Shown piece after piece: positions 1 to 9,879 of a stretch of DNA of 64,000 nucleotides; positions within the stretch are counted from its first letter, which is position 1; each line of letters opens with the position of its first letter. This DNA comes from Synechocystis sp. LKSZ1 (lineage in GTDB: Bacteria; Cyanobacteriota; Cyanobacteriia; Cyanobacteriales; Microcystaceae): contig NZ_AP031572.1 of the NCBI RefSeq assembly GCF_040436315.1, positions 248,001 to 312,000 on the forward strand. Direction: 5' to 3'. Below the pieces are notes generated by a model that was not told where the DNA came from, searched no databases, and saw only the letters and a list, made by a program, of their open reading frames with translations. Made by a program: the position numbers and the translations under genes.

Positions 1-15
1 AGAGGAGACGCGACC

Positions 16-270
16 ATGGAAGTTGACCGCCCCGATGCCCGCCCCCTGACCCCGGCTGAAATGGAGGAGTACGAACAACTCAAGGCCATTATTGAAAAAG
101 CCATTGCTGATCAGGTGCTGACCCACGATGAGTTTACGCGCATTCGTGCCAAGGCCCTGGGCAGTAACCCCAGCCCGGAGCTACTCTACCAAGAATTCAA
201 TCTCTACCGGGAATTGGTGACGTCTCAAATCCAGGCCGGAAAAATCATCCGAGAAGGCGTAGGAGACTAG
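16..270 (+). CDS. Small conserved hypothetical protein (84 aa)
   Basis: I do not recognise a named family. The protein is short, charged and probably all-helical (residues about 13-75), with no membrane segment, no cysteine and no metal motif, so it is likely cytosolic. The ATG has a good ribosome binding site: AGAGGAG at the very start of the window, 8 bases upstream, so the gene is complete and the start is well supported. It is followed by a tRNA-Gly on the other strand. The residue pattern (LTPAEMEEYEQLKAIIEKAI) suggests a soluble helical bundle or a small regulatory or adaptor protein, but no function can be assigned. Confidence 0.6.
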   Translation: MEVDRPDARPLTPAEMEEYEQLKAIIEKAIADQVLTHDEFTRIRAKALGSNPSPELLYQEFNLYRELVTSQIQAGKIIREGVGD

Positions 271-293
271 CTCCAGACTTGATACAAATTAAA

Positions 294-365
294 AGCGGGC
301 AACGCGATTCGAACGCGCGACATTCACCTTGGCAAGGTGACGCTCTACCACTGAGCTATGCCCGC
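294..365 (-). tRNA. tRNA-Gly (anticodon GCC)
   Basis: The reverse strand folds as a complete cloverleaf. The acceptor arms are GCGGGCA and TGCCCGC, the D-arm has AGCTCAGTGGTAGAGC, the anticodon loop TTGCCAA reads GCC, and the T-arm carries GTTCGAATC. The body is 71 bases plus the discriminator. CCA is not encoded. A short A-rich/T-rich stretch follows the 3' end. Confidence 0.96.
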
Positions 366-490
366 TTGTTTGGGACGTTCTTAATATTGCCAAAAAAAAA
401 AGGCTTTGTCAATATCCTGCAGGCAAAAGTTGGTTAGACGGATAGACTAGACTGGAGAAATGCTTCTTCTCCCCGACTTCCTTGTTGCTG

Positions 491-1528
491 ATGGTGACCT
501 CCCCTTTGCTGACCAAATCCCTTGCTGAATTAACGGACTGGGTCGAGGCCCAGGGACAACCCCGCTATCGCGGCAAGCAATTACACCAATGGCTCTACGA
601 AAAAGGGATTCGTTCCCTAGCAGAGGTGTCGGTGTTTCCCAAGGCCTGGCGAGAAAGCCTCCAGGATTATCCCATTGGCCGCTCTAGTATTGATGTTTGC
701 ACAACGGCCCCAGACCTGACCCGCAAGTATCTGTTACGACTCCAGGACGGGCTGATCATCGAAACTGTGGGCATTCCCAGCGCCAAGCGCCTAACAGTGT
801 GTGTTTCTTCCCAGGTGGGCTGTGCCATGGATTGTACCTTCTGTGCCACGGGCAAGGGAGGATTTTTCCGCAATCTGTCGGCCCACGAAATTGTCGATCA
901 AGTTTTGACGGTACAAAATGAATTCCAGACTCGGGTGAGTAACGTCGTCTTTATGGGCATGGGGGAACCCTTACTCAACCTGCCCAATGTGGTTAAGGCC
1001 ATCCATTGCTTGAATCAGGATGTGGGCATTGGCCAGCGCGGCTTAACCATTTCCACGGTGGGATTACCGCAGAAGATTCAACAACTGGCCCAGCATCATT
1101 TGCAGATCACCTTTGCGGTTAGTCTTCATGCCTCTAACCAGGCCCTGCGGGAGCAACTAATTCCCAGTGCGAAGCATTATCCCTTTGAACAATTGCTGGC
1201 GGATTGTCGCGATTACGTGGCCATAACCGGTCGTCGCGTGACCTTTGAATATATTTTGTTGGCCGGTGTCAATGACCACCCCCAGCAAGCCCAAGAACTA
1301 GCCCAGGCCCTGCGGGGTTTCCAAAGTCACGTTAATTTGATTCCCTATAATCCTATCTCTGAAGTGGACTATCAGCGTCCCAGTGAGGCCCGCATTCAGT
1401 CCTTTAGTGAGGCCCTAACCCTGCAACGAGTCGCCGTTTCTGTGCGCTATTCCCGAGGATTACAGGCCGATGCTGCCTGTGGCCAATTACGAGCTACCCG
1501 GGCCCCACAAGACCCCGTTTTGGCCTAG
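491..1528 (+). CDS. rlmN: Dual-specificity 23S rRNA/tRNA adenine-C2 methyltransferase RlmN
   Basis: A radical-SAM enzyme that methylates C2 of A2503 in 23S rRNA and A37 of some tRNAs. The cluster-binding CX3CX2C is seen as [16 protein letters not shown], followed by [10 protein letters not shown], the SAM-binding GEP region. The C-terminal half carries [18 protein letters not shown] and [12 protein letters not shown], typical of RlmN, and a late Cys (DAACGQLR) that acts as the methyl-carrying residue in the family. Length (345 aa) is normal. An in-frame TTG at 482 could add three residues, but the ATG at 491 is the more likely start; no clear ribosome binding site precedes either. The stop lies 5 bp from the convergent PilB-like gene. 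Confidence 0.95.
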   Translation: MVTSPLLTKSLAELTDWVEAQGQPRYRGKQLHQWLYEKGIRSLAEVSVFPKAWRESLQDYPIGRSSIDVCTTAPDLTRKYLLRLQDGLIIETVGIPSAKRLTVCVSSQVGCAMDCTFCATGKGGFFRNLSAHEIVDQVLTVQNEFQTRVSNVVFMGMGEPLLNLPNVVKAIHCLNQDVGIGQRGLTISTVGLPQKIQQLAQHHLQITFAVSLHASNQALREQLIPSAKHYPFEQLLADCRDYVAITGRRVTFEYILLAGVNDHPQQAQELAQALRGFQSHVNLIPYNPISEVDYQRPSEARIQSFSEALTLQRVAVSVRYSRGLQADAACGQLRATRAPQDPVLA

Positions 1529-1533
1529 ATGGC

Positions 1534-3810
1534 CTATTCCTTCCAGGGATCCATAATCGATTTAAAGGGATTAATCACGGTTGCATTGGGGTCAATCTCG
1601 GCCGTGGCTTCCTCACCAGCAACAATGGTCGCGGCCTTGGGGTCGATATGAGCCAAGTCTTCCCAATCCGGAGGTTGACCAATCAGGGTAGCCTGGGATA
1701 AATCAACTTCATCCTCCACTGCTCCCTGGGCCAGGTTTTCAAGGGCCAACAGTTCCGGCATCAGATCCAAATCGGCGGTTGTCGATGGAACGGACGGCTG
1801 GGCGGAGGCAGAGGGGAGGGCTGGATGGAGAGATTGTTTAAGACTGCTGACAGCTTGGGTGAGTTGGGCTAGCTTATCTTCGATGAGCTTGAGTTTTTCT
1901 TCAAAATCCGGTGGTAAGGTAACAGCCGGCTGATTTGTCCCCAAGGTTGTGAGGGCATTGGGAAAAACCCGCAAGAGTTCTTCTAAGGTGGTATTACCCC
2001 GCAAAACCTGAGCCAGGGCCCGCTGGGGAAGGGGCGTTGAGGCCGCCTGTTGGAGGAGCGGTCGTAGTGCCTCTGGTGAGGTGGTTTGGGCAATTGCCTG
2101 ACGAAGGGCCGGGGTTAGCGGAATAAACTCATAGATGGCCACTTGGCCGTGATAACCAACCCCACTACATTGACGACAAAGACGACCTTTGAGGTGAAGT
2201 TGCTGAATGATATCGGGACTTAAGCTATTGGCCCGATAAAATTGGCTGCCCTGCAGTTGGGCCGGGCCCAGACCGAGTTGTTGCAACTCTTGAGCCTCAG
2301 GATGGTGTACCAAGCGACAGGTCGGGCAAACCTGCCGGAGTAGTTTCTGATGAACAATGGCTACCAAGGATTCAGCTAACAAGTGTGGCGAGAGCCATGC
2401 CTGACCTTGAGTAATGGCTGTGGCACTATCCTTGGCATTCACACAGGCAAACACCAAGCGGCCCTGTTGAGTAGCTGTAAAAGCGGCCTGGGCCACCTCA
2501 GCATCCTCGACCAAGTCAATGCCAATGACATCCATGGATTGCTCGGCTAGGGATTGCAGGGCATCGCCGTAGGTAAAGGGGCGCTGGGTGTCCACTTCCA
2601 CTTGAGTAATGCCCGGAAAGGCCCGTCGAATCGGATCTTCAACAGTCCCGACCCGGAGATTGCGCTTAAGATATTGCCCCAGGAAGGCTTCCATCGTGGT
2701 TGATTTTCCTCCATGGGCCGGGCCAGTAATCAACACTAAGCCGGCGGTTTGGGTTACTATCGCCTTAAAATGCTCCTGGTCGTAGGGGTCGGCACTCAGG
2801 TCACTGAAGTCCGGAAGTTGGGGGAGGGACTCCACCACCCGCACTAGAATTTTTTCACCGTAGAAACTGGGCAGAGTGTGGATAAAAAAGTAAACGGGCC
2901 GGCCACTGTAGCTTTTTTTTAGGCGGGCTTTTTGGGGAAACTGGGTTTGCTCGACGTCCAGACCGGCCATGGCCTTCAGCCGTTTAATCACCGCTGGAAT
3001 CATATCCTTGGGTAGGGGTTCCACTAAAGGCCGAAGACTTCCCCCTTGACGAATCTGTACCGTTAACTTGGTTTCTTGGGGGTCGAGGTGAATTTCTGTG
3101 GCCTTTTCCCGCAAGCCGAGAATCAGAATTTTATTCACCAGTGCTGTAATGGGATTTTCCTTTTCTGGAGCCGGACGATTTAATTCTTCGGCGGCAACTT
3201 TCGATGGGGAAGGCATGGGGGAGGGGATATCTTCCATAATCTCGGTAATATCAACGACGGTGGCGTTCTGGAGGCCAGGACTGTGGCCAGGGGAATGGTG
3301 CTCGAGGTATTGAGCCAAAAGGGCCTGATAATCTTCTACCGTAATCCCTAAGCGTTGATAGGTCATCGCCTTGGGATTTAGATAGGTCTCAAGCTGAGCC
3401 AAGGCTGCGGTATGTTCAGGATTGACCATTAACACCATAAGCCGTGACGGTTGCATCTGATGAAGACCGAGGGGCATCAGTTGATGTTGCTGACACACCG
3501 ACCATGGCAGATAGCGGTCAATCAGTTTGGTTACCACCATCAAGTCAATAGGGTCACGGTCTAGATCAAAAAAATTGACCCCGTAGAGAACCTTCAGGGT
3601 AAAGCGATGTTGCTGCCGATACTGTCGCACAAGCTCCTGGGGCAGACTTTCTCCAATCATCCCTTCGACAACAATGGGAAGGGGACGACCCGACTGCCGG
3701 GCTTCCCTAGTAGCCTGCTGAAGTTGAGACAGAGACAGATAGCCCGCTTGGATAAGCTCCCGGCCAAAGGGAGATAGGCCCAAGTCTGAAGGATCAGCGG
3801 CAAAGGACAT
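1534..3810 (-). CDS. GspE/PulE/PilB-like secretion/pilus ATPase with degenerate catalytic motifs
   Basis: The order of domains is that of type II secretion/type IV pilus assembly ATPases: an N-terminal MshEN-like region (about 10-170), the N2 domain, and the ATPase core with a Walker A written GPAHGGKST. Two CX2C pairs (CPTC ... CRQC) form the zinc site and are followed by GVGYHGQVAIYEF. The Walker B region, normally VGEIRD, reads IGIDLVED; the LRSxLRQDPD segment reads LQSLAEQSMD; and the LHTND box reads VNAKD. The invariant Glu, arginine fingers and His are therefore lost although the nucleotide-binding Lys is kept. This suggests a nucleotide-binding but weakly or non-hydrolysing paralogue, perhaps regulating the true PilB. 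A tail of about 150 residues contains a Gln-rich helix (KLIEDKLAQLTQAV) and acidic TLIG/TIVAG segments. No pilC or pilT is adjacent. Confidence 0.8.
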   Translation of the reverse strand: MSFAADPSDLGLSPFGRELIQAGYLSLSQLQQATREARQSGRPLPIVVEGMIGESLPQELVRQYRQQHRFTLKVLYGVNFFDLDRDPIDLMVVTKLIDRYLPWSVCQQHQLMPLGLHQMQPSRLMVLMVNPEHTAALAQLETYLNPKAMTYQRLGITVEDYQALLAQYLEHHSPGHSPGLQNATVVDITEIMEDIPSPMPSPSKVAAEELNRPAPEKENPITALVNKILILGLREKATEIHLDPQETKLTVQIRQGGSLRPLVEPLPKDMIPAVIKRLKAMAGLDVEQTQFPQKARLKKSYSGRPVYFFIHTLPSFYGEKILVRVVESLPQLPDFSDLSADPYDQEHFKAIVTQTAGLVLITGPAHGGKSTTMEAFLGQYLKRNLRVGTVEDPIRRAFPGITQVEVDTQRPFTYGDALQSLAEQSMDVIGIDLVEDAEVAQAAFTATQQGRLVFACVNAKDSATAITQGQAWLSPHLLAESLVAIVHQKLLRQVCPTCRLVHHPEAQELQQLGLGPAQLQGSQFYRANSLSPDIIQQLHLKGRLCRQCSGVGYHGQVAIYEFIPLTPALRQAIAQTTSPEALRPLLQQAASTPLPQRALAQVLRGNTTLEELLRVFPNALTTLGTNQPAVTLPPDFEEKLKLIEDKLAQLTQAVSSLKQSLHPALPSASAQPSVPSTTADLDLMPELLALENLAQGAVEDEVDLSQATLIGQPPDWEDLAHIDPKAATIVAGEEATAEIDPNATVINPFKSIMDPWKE

Positions 3811-3907
3811 GGCATCGATGACGGAAAACGCTCCCTTCTAGAATGCCCTAAATTTTAGGAAAAGCACCATCTTTTTGATAACTAATGAAGTTTGCTTAGT
3901 AGAAAAT

Positions 3908-5092
3908 TTACCGATTTGCCTGGGGCGTTGCCAAGGCAACCTGCTGAGCGCGCAGTAAATTGTCTAGGGCAAACTGTAAATGTTGGCCAGCATCTACGGC
4001 GACCCAACCGTCGTTGGTGAGATGACGCCACTCAAAGTGGAGGTGGGGGCCCGTCGAAAGACCGGTACTACCCACACGGCCAATAATCTCCCCTTGCTGT
4101 ACCTGCTGGCCCGGCTGAACCAAAATTTCGGAGAGGTGAGCATAACGGGACTCTTGGGTTCCCTGGAGGTGGCGCAAAATCACCATCAGGCCATAGCCCC
4201 CAGACCAATCCGCTAGGGCCACTTCCCCGGCATAGGCGGCTAAAACAGGCGTGCCGAGGGGCGCCCCAATATCCGTACCTGAGTGCATCCGACCCTGGCC
4301 CGTGATGGGGTGAATCCGCCAACCAAAGGCCGAAGTAATGGGGGCAGCGCTAGCAACGGGAAAAAGTAAGTCGGTTCCCTGACCCGGCACGCTCGGGGCT
4401 GTCGGTGCATACAAACTAGTAGCGCGGTTATATTCAGGCATAGGGGCGAGGGCAATGGCTAGGCCACGACGAACAATCGGCTCTAGGCTGACGACCTGCT
4501 GAGGACTCACGGGTTGACCCACACCATAGGCCTGATAACGATGGGTTTCCCAGTTGAGGGGTTTGAGGGGAGTTGCTTGGGGAGCCCGACTAATCAAGCT
4601 ACGAGCAGTCAGCGTCCGCTGGGACAAGCGTTGGTGTCGAGGAGGAATGTAGGCCTGGCTAGCCTCTGGCACGGAACGTCGCTGGGCCAGGGCCGGCGTG
4701 GAGGCGCCACAACCTCGACGGAGGGTGCCGTTTTGGACGACGGTCTGACAGCCGGATTTACGCTCGGTCAGAACGACGGCTGGAGCCGGCTGGGATTCCT
4801 GGGCCGCAGTGGTTCCTAAATCAACAGAATCAATGTAACTATTTTTGCTCGGTAAATTATTGCGAATCGCAGTAGGCGGGGCGGCCACGGGATTGGGCAA
4901 TACTAGCGTCGGTGGAGAAAGACGGGGGGCCGCTTCTACTGGCGTGGTTGGCGTGGCGGGCTCCACGATATCCGCTTCAGTGGTTAGGGCCGGCGTTGAC
5001 CAACCCAAAGTCCCCAACATCAGTAAACTACTCAGACCCCTGATGTAGCGTTGGGTCACAGTACGATGGGGCAGATTTAACAGGGATTGCAT
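3908..5092 (-). CDS. M23 (LytM) family peptidoglycan endopeptidase, exported
   Basis: The C-terminal third (about residues 260-380) is a LytM/Peptidase_M23 domain. HSGTDIGAPLGTPVLAAYAG supplies the HxxxD zinc ligands, and STGPHLHFEWR supplies the HxH motif. It should cut peptide cross-links in peptidoglycan or act as an envelope amidase activator. An N-terminal hydrophobic stretch (SSLLMLGTLGWSTPALT) is a signal peptide or anchor. A long Pro/Ala-rich region follows, with two cysteines (CQTVVQNGTLRRGC) that may form a disulfide. I chose the ATG at 5092 because GAGGACG stands just upstream of it. An earlier in-frame ATG at 5128 would add 12 residues and lacks a good ribosome binding site. Confidence 0.88.
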   Translation of the reverse strand: MQSLLNLPHRTVTQRYIRGLSSLLMLGTLGWSTPALTTEADIVEPATPTTPVEAAPRLSPPTLVLPNPVAAPPTAIRNNLPSKNSYIDSVDLGTTAAQESQPAPAVVLTERKSGCQTVVQNGTLRRGCGASTPALAQRRSVPEASQAYIPPRHQRLSQRTLTARSLISRAPQATPLKPLNWETHRYQAYGVGQPVSPQQVVSLEPIVRRGLAIALAPMPEYNRATSLYAPTAPSVPGQGTDLLFPVASAAPITSAFGWRIHPITGQGRMHSGTDIGAPLGTPVLAAYAGEVALADWSGGYGLMVILRHLQGTQESRYAHLSEILVQPGQQVQQGEIIGRVGSTGLSTGPHLHFEWRHLTNDGWVAVDAGQHLQFALDNLLRAQQVALATPQANR

Positions 5093-5294
5093 GGCCACGT
5101 CCTCGCTCACAACACAAATCGTCATCATTGTAGAGCACTCTTGGGGAAATTAGCATTTTTATTGTTAGCCTGAACACAAGTCCCGCCGTTCCAGACTCAG
5201 CGTTGGGGCTTGGGATCTTCCTCAATCAAGGAATGATCTATGCAGGAAAGCTCTTGTCAATCCGTAGGGCTATGTGAGATGATTAACGTTTGCG

Positions 5295-5300
5295 TATAAT
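5295..5300 (+). promoter_or_regulatory. Probable -10 element for rpmG-rpsR
   Basis: A perfect TATAAT hexamer lies 26 bases before the rpmG start codon. No good -35 is visible at the usual 16-18 bp spacing (TGTGAG is the closest), so this is inferred from position and the -10 alone. Confidence 0.45.
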
Positions 5301-5325
5301 TTTGACTGTCGCTTTTTAAACCGCT

Positions 5326-5526
5326 ATGGCCAGTAAAAAAGGAAAGGGGGCCCGACTCATCATCACCCTCGAATGTACCGAATGTCGCAGTAATCCCGCA
5401 AAGCGCTCGCCGGGGGTTTCTCGCTACACAACGACTAAAAACCGTCGCAATACTACTGCTCGTCTTGAACTCAAAAAGTTCTGTCCCCATTGCAACAAGC
5501 ATACTGTGCATAAAGAAATTAAATAG
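5326..5526 (+). CDS. rpmG: 50S ribosomal protein L33
   Basis: A 66-residue basic protein with the L33 signature [13 protein letters not shown] and a second cysteine pair in [17 protein letters not shown]. It is thus a zinc-binding (C+) form of L33 with two CX2C knuckles. The length matches cyanobacterial L33. It is a component of the large subunit near the E site. It precedes rpsR by 109 bp on the same strand, the usual cyanobacterial rpmG-rpsR pair, and the two probably share the promoter upstream of rpmG and the terminator after rpsR. Confidence 0.97.
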   Translation: MASKKGKGARLIITLECTECRSNPAKRSPGVSRYTTTKNRRNTTARLELKKFCPHCNKHTVHKEIK

Positions 5527-5635
5527 ATAATCGGCCGAATGCTGGCCCCACTGCTTCTGCTGGCCTTTGACCACCAGAGTTTCCCGTTGCTACCAGCAAC
5601 AACGCCTCGCAGTCCTTTCCGTATTCTCTAAGGTT

Positions 5636-5851
5636 ATGAATTACTATCGTAAACGCCTCTCTCCCCTGTCTCCCAACCAGCCCATCGATTACAAAGATAC
5701 CGACCTGCTTCGTAAGTTTATTACCGAGCGAGGGAAGCTACTGCCTCGCCGTATTACAGGATTAACTGCTAAGCAACAGCGAGACCTGACAACCGCCGTT
5801 AAACGGGCCCGCTTAGTGGCCCTGTTACCCTTTGTCAATCAAGAGGCCTAG
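5636..5851 (+). CDS. rpsR: 30S ribosomal protein S18
   Basis: A 71-residue S18: [13 protein letters not shown], then [42 protein letters not shown] in shortened form. This is the core S18 helix that binds 16S rRNA and partners S6. The ATG at 5636 is preceded by TAAGG and gives the standard cyanobacterial length. An upstream in-frame start at 5567 would add 23 non-homologous residues and is unlikely. It is the last gene before a clear hairpin terminator at 5875-5899. Confidence 0.97.
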   Translation: MNYYRKRLSPLSPNQPIDYKDTDLLRKFITERGKLLPRRITGLTAKQQRDLTTAVKRARLVALLPFVNQEA

Positions 5852-5874
5852 AGCTTGTCCTGGGGATAAATATC

Positions 5875-5899
5875 AGAGGAGGTTACCGCCTCCTTTTTT
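5875..5899 (+). terminator. Rho-independent terminator after rpsR
   Basis: The stem AGGAGG (5877-5882) pairs with CCTCCT (5889-5894) around a TTACCG loop, extended by two weaker pairs, and is followed by a run of T to 5899. It sits 24 bp after the rpsR stop. Confidence 0.85.
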
Positions 5900-6005
5900 A
5901 TTGGGCGCTAAAAAGAGGGGCCCCTGCCCACTCCACCGGCTTGGGGAGCGATACAGAGGCCAACGGTTGGTCAAAACTAATCAGAGGGAAGCTTCCCCGC
6001 TCAAT

Positions 6006-8090
6006 CTAGGCGGCAGCCTGGCGTTCCTTTGCTTCTTTAATCACAGTTTCTGCCACATTAGCGGGACAGGGAGCATAGTGAGAGAAGCTCATGGAAAATT
6101 GGCCCCGACCGGAGGTCATTGTCCGTAGGTCACCAATGTAGCCAAACATTTCACTCAAAGGTACATCAGCCTTAATACGAGCCCCCATGAGGCCGGTTTC
6201 CTGGGATTTGATCATTCCCCGACGGCGGTTGAGATCACCGATCACATCGCCCATGTAGTCATCAGGAGTAAAGACGTCTACATTCATGATCGGCTCCAGC
6301 AGTTGAGGGCTAGCCTTGGGAACGCTTTGACGGTAAGCCGCCATAGCTGCAATTTCAAAGGCAATAGCCGAAGAGTCCACCGGGTGGAAGCCACCATCGG
6401 TGAGGGTAACTTTTAAGTCAACGCAGGGATAGCCCGCCAAGAGGCCCTTGACAATACTTTTCTCGAAGCCTTTTTGAACGGCCGGCCAGTATTCCCGAGG
6501 GACATTCCCACCGGTAACTTTGGACTCGAATTGGAAGCCTGTACCGGGTTCACCGGGTTCAATGGTGTAGTCAATTTTGGCGTATTGACCAGAACCACCA
6601 GACTGTTTCTTGTGGACATAACCATCGTTGATGGTTTTGGTAATGGATTCCCGATAGGCGACTTGGGGTTTACCCACTTCCACTTCCACACCATGGGTTC
6701 GTTTGAGGATATCCACTTTAATGTCGAGGTGGAGTTCTCCCATCCCTTTAATAATGGTTTCACCGCTTTCTTCATCAGTTTCCACATGGAAGGAAGGGTC
6801 TTCCTGTACCATTTTACTCAGGGCCATTCCCATTTTTTCGTCCATGCCTTTCTTCTTGGGCTTGATGGCGATGGAGATAACCGGATCGGGGAAGACCATC
6901 GGTTCTAGGGTGGCGGGATTTTTGGGGTCACAGAGGGTATGGCCCGTTTGCACGTTCTTCATGCCCACAATGGCAATAATATCCCCAGCTTGGGCCGATT
7001 CGATTTCTTCCCGGTCATTGGCATGCATTTCCACCAGTCGGCCAATGCGTTCCGTTTTGCCAGTGGCCGTGTTGAGGATGGTATCCCCTTTGCTTAGCTT
7101 GCCGGAGTAAATACGAGTAAAGGTCAAGGCCCCGAAGCGGTCATCCATGATCTTGAAGGCCAGGGCCCGCAGGGGTTTTTCTGGGTCAACAATGGCGAAG
7201 GTTCCCGTTTCGTTTCCTTCTAGATCCACCTCCGGTTGGGGATTGACTTCCATGGGGTTGGGCAGGTAGTCCACCACCGCATCTAGGACAAGTTGTACCC
7301 CTTTATTTTTGAAGGAAGAACCGCAGTAGGTGGGGAAGAATGCCAGATCTCTGGTGCCTTTGCGAATACAACGCTTAATCTCGTCAATGGACAACTCTTC
7401 ACCTTCTAGGTATTTTTCCATTAACTCATCGTCCTGCTCAACGGCAATTTCGATCAGTTTTTCCCGGTATTCTTCCACCTTATCCACCATGTCCGCTGGC
7501 ACGTCTTCAATGGTATATTTATCGGGTTCTCCCGAGTCATCCCAAATCCAGGCCTTACGAGTCAGTAGGTCAACCATCCCCGTAAATTGATCTTCGACGC
7601 CAATGGGAAGCACCATCACTAAGGGTTTAGCCCCAAGGACATCCTCAACTTGTTTGACGACTCGGTAAAAATCTGCCCCCGTCCGGTCGAGTTTGTTGAC
7701 ATAGATGAGACGAGCTACTTTGGAGTCGTTAGCATAGCGCCAGTTGGTTTCCGACTGCGGTTCTACCCCACCAGAACCACAAAAGACCCCAATCCCCCCA
7801 TCGAGGACTTTGAGGGAGCGGTACACTTCAATGGTGAAGTCAACGTGACCAGGGGTATCAATAATATTGAATTGATGACCTTTCCAGAAACAACTGGTGG
7901 CAGCGGACTGAATGGTAATACCGCGCTCCTGCTCCTGCTCCATGAAGTCTGTGGTGGCGGCACCTTCGTGAACCTCACCGATTTTGTGGATTTTTCCCGT
8001 CAACTTCAAAATACGTTCGGTGGTGGTGGTTTTGCCCGCATCTACGTGGGCGAAAATGCCAATGTTTCTGTATAACGTCAGGTCTTTCAT
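6006..8090 (-). CDS. fusA: Translation elongation factor G (paralogue outside the str operon)
   Basis: A full-length EF-G (694 aa) with G1 [14 protein letters not shown], switch [11 protein letters not shown]4 NKLD, the central domains, and the domain IV/V segment [11 protein letters not shown] ending in [13 protein letters not shown]. It catalyses GTP-driven translocation. The N-terminus ([20 protein letters not shown]) resembles the second cyanobacterial EF-G (the Synechocystis slr1463 type) rather than the rpsL-rpsG-fusA-tuf copy, and none of those operon partners is present here. I infer it is a paralogue, perhaps specialised for stress or redox conditions. It is transcribed alone, with a leader of up to about 300 bp upstream. 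Confidence 0.95.
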   Translation of the reverse strand: MKDLTLYRNIGIFAHVDAGKTTTTERILKLTGKIHKIGEVHEGAATTDFMEQEQERGITIQSAATSCFWKGHQFNIIDTPGHVDFTIEVYRSLKVLDGGIGVFCGSGGVEPQSETNWRYANDSKVARLIYVNKLDRTGADFYRVVKQVEDVLGAKPLVMVLPIGVEDQFTGMVDLLTRKAWIWDDSGEPDKYTIEDVPADMVDKVEEYREKLIEIAVEQDDELMEKYLEGEELSIDEIKRCIRKGTRDLAFFPTYCGSSFKNKGVQLVLDAVVDYLPNPMEVNPQPEVDLEGNETGTFAIVDPEKPLRALAFKIMDDRFGALTFTRIYSGKLSKGDTILNTATGKTERIGRLVEMHANDREEIESAQAGDIIAIVGMKNVQTGHTLCDPKNPATLEPMVFPDPVISIAIKPKKKGMDEKMGMALSKMVQEDPSFHVETDEESGETIIKGMGELHLDIKVDILKRTHGVEVEVGKPQVAYRESITKTINDGYVHKKQSGGSGQYAKIDYTIEPGEPGTGFQFESKVTGGNVPREYWPAVQKGFEKSIVKGLLAGYPCVDLKVTLTDGGFHPVDSSAIAFEIAAMAAYRQSVPKASPQLLEPIMNVDVFTPDDYMGDVIGDLNRRRGMIKSQETGLMGARIKADVPLSEMFGYIGDLRTMTSGRGQFSMSFSHYAPCPANVAETVIKEAKERQAAA

Positions 8091-8404
8091 ATTTACTTTC
8101 GAGTTAAGAGAGTGAGTCCTTAAGATTTAGGAGCAACCCCTTGCCAAGCTGGATCGGGGGACGGATAGACAGTCCTAGTACCTTGTATGGTTAGCCCCAC
8201 AAGGTCTGCTAGGCCATTCATTTCCCTTCGATGTTTAGGGCGACGGCAGTGAGCGCGATAATGTGCTAAACAATTGTAAAATATTTTTGCGCGACAACAG
8301 AGCAAGGCCAGATTAAGTGCTACTCACCGACAGTCTAGAACGACTTTGGTTAATCTACCTTATTTCTCTTTGAGCCGGGAAACCGAGCAAAGTCTGCAAA
8401 ATAT
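8091..8404. promoter_or_regulatory. Intergenic region with fusA leader and a stem-loop
   Basis: There is no credible gene in these 314 bp. The reverse strand holds the fusA promoter and leader. One clear structure is seen, an exact 7-bp inverted repeat ACCTTGT (8180-8186) / ACAAGGT (8199-8205) about 110 bp before the fusA start codon. A Shine-Dalgarno is not obvious. No promoter hexamers are good enough to call. Confidence 0.4.
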
Positions 8405-9796
8405 TTAGAGGATAAGTTGAGACAAGGTTGCCTCTAAATCTTGGGTCAAAGCGGCAACCGCTTGACGACGATTTTCTTGGTAGGCCGGAAAGCGTTCAGT
8501 CACAGAAATTGGCTTGGCAATGGTCAATTGGGCCCGTTGTTTACCCAGGGCCGGGCGGAAAAAACTGTTATTTCCTTTAATGCGGGCCACCACATCCCAC
8601 AACAGCAGGAGAGTATCGGCAAAGCGTTCGACTGTGGGCTTTTCCTTGACGTAGTAGCCCGTAACCGCCACAAAGGTTTCCACCAGACGCATATGCCACA
8701 ACCGTAAATTGGCCTCCTCCGCCACGATATCCGCCAGGCCCTGTTGCATGGCGGGCAGGGTTTGGCCGTTCTTAAGTTCTTCACGATAAATGTAGTCCCA
8801 GCCGGCTTGCTCTAGGCGACGACAACGGTCTGGCAAGGAACCTTTGGGCGTCAATTTAAAGTACTGTTCCGCCACCTTTAGGGCCACCTGGAGCAAGTTC
8901 TGCAAACGCAGGCCCAGTAGTTGATTTTCCTGATTTTGTACTGTTACTAAATTTTCCGCCAGATTTTTTTCCAGAGTGGCTCGGTCTGGTAACTCCTGGT
9001 GGTAGAAACGCCGATAAAAGGTTTCCATTTCCCCTAGAATCACATCGCCTAAGCGATAGAGTCGTTGATATAGCTGACCTTCGTCCAAGCTATGGCTAGG
9101 ATCCGGGATTAACCCGCAATCCTTTTCTAAATTGCTCAACAGGGCCTCAATTTCTGGCCAAGGTGCCTTGAGATAAAAATACTGAATGCCGACGGGAATA
9201 ATCAGAACCTGCTCGGAACGCTGGGCCTTATGCAAGTCTTCCACGGCCCAAAACCCTAACTGAGCAATGCCGGGTTCCAGGGGACTGATGATTTCATTGT
9301 GGCCATTGGTGGCACCTTCGGGGGCCGCGGCCAGAGGATGGGCTCCATCCGTCAATAACTGTCGCGCAGAGCGGAGGCCAGGCAAGTCTAACTTACCCCG
9401 CTGGATTGGTGTTCCCCCCAAACGGGAATAAAGCCAACCAACAAGGGAACCTGCCCACAGGGGAATTCCCCGGTCGTAGATGAAGTGGGCGTGGGTAGGG
9501 GATTTTAGAGAAATCTTGAGATCCCGAGCGGCCTGGGGCAGTAATTGCCAACAAAGATAACCCAGGCAAAAAGGGTCGTTAACACTGGGGTGACGGAAAG
9601 CTAATATTAATCTGACTTGGCCGGATTGAAACCGTTGATAAGCCGTCACTAAGGTTTCTAGATTAGTCCCAATGATTTCTACTAGGGGGGTTCGCCAGCG
9701 CAACCACCAAGGTAGCAATAATTGGGTACTTTTTAATACCCAAGGACTAAGCTGGGGGGGGATAAACGCGAGAGCAGGCTGGGCAGAGGTAGACAT
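8405..9796 (-). CDS. PlsC-like 1-acyl-glycerol-3-phosphate acyltransferase family protein
   Basis: The N-terminal half has the acyltransferase blocks in order: RHPSVNDPF stands where the catalytic HX4D is expected (H-x-x-x-x-D), then YDRGIPLW, GGTPIQRGK, and the substrate-binding AAAPEGATN (the EGT/EGA block). The C-terminal half (about 230-460) is a helical extension without a known domain, seen in cyanobacterial members. It likely acylates lysophosphatidate or a related glycerolipid at the membrane, but the substrate is inferred. The ATG at 9796 gives a natural N-terminus; an upstream in-frame GTG at 9820 would add eight residues. No lipid gene is adjacent. Confidence 0.75.
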   Translation of the reverse strand: MSTSAQPALAFIPPQLSPWVLKSTQLLLPWWLRWRTPLVEIIGTNLETLVTAYQRFQSGQVRLILAFRHPSVNDPFCLGYLCWQLLPQAARDLKISLKSPTHAHFIYDRGIPLWAGSLVGWLYSRLGGTPIQRGKLDLPGLRSARQLLTDGAHPLAAAPEGATNGHNEIISPLEPGIAQLGFWAVEDLHKAQRSEQVLIIPVGIQYFYLKAPWPEIEALLSNLEKDCGLIPDPSHSLDEGQLYQRLYRLGDVILGEMETFYRRFYHQELPDRATLEKNLAENLVTVQNQENQLLGLRLQNLLQVALKVAEQYFKLTPKGSLPDRCRRLEQAGWDYIYREELKNGQTLPAMQQGLADIVAEEANLRLWHMRLVETFVAVTGYYVKEKPTVERFADTLLLLWDVVARIKGNNSFFRPALGKQRAQLTIAKPISVTERFPAYQENRRQAVAALTQDLEATLSQLIL

Positions 9797-9879
9797 AGGC
9801 AGTTCAAGCAGTATGGCCACCCTATTCTAGACCCAGCCTTCCGGAAAAACGTCCTGATTGTTCCGGTCTGCTATCAGGC

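Noticed and set aside
8120-8305. 61-codon frame on the minus strand upstream of fusA
   Set aside because: No ribosome binding site or recognisable sequence; it covers the fusA leader stem-loop.
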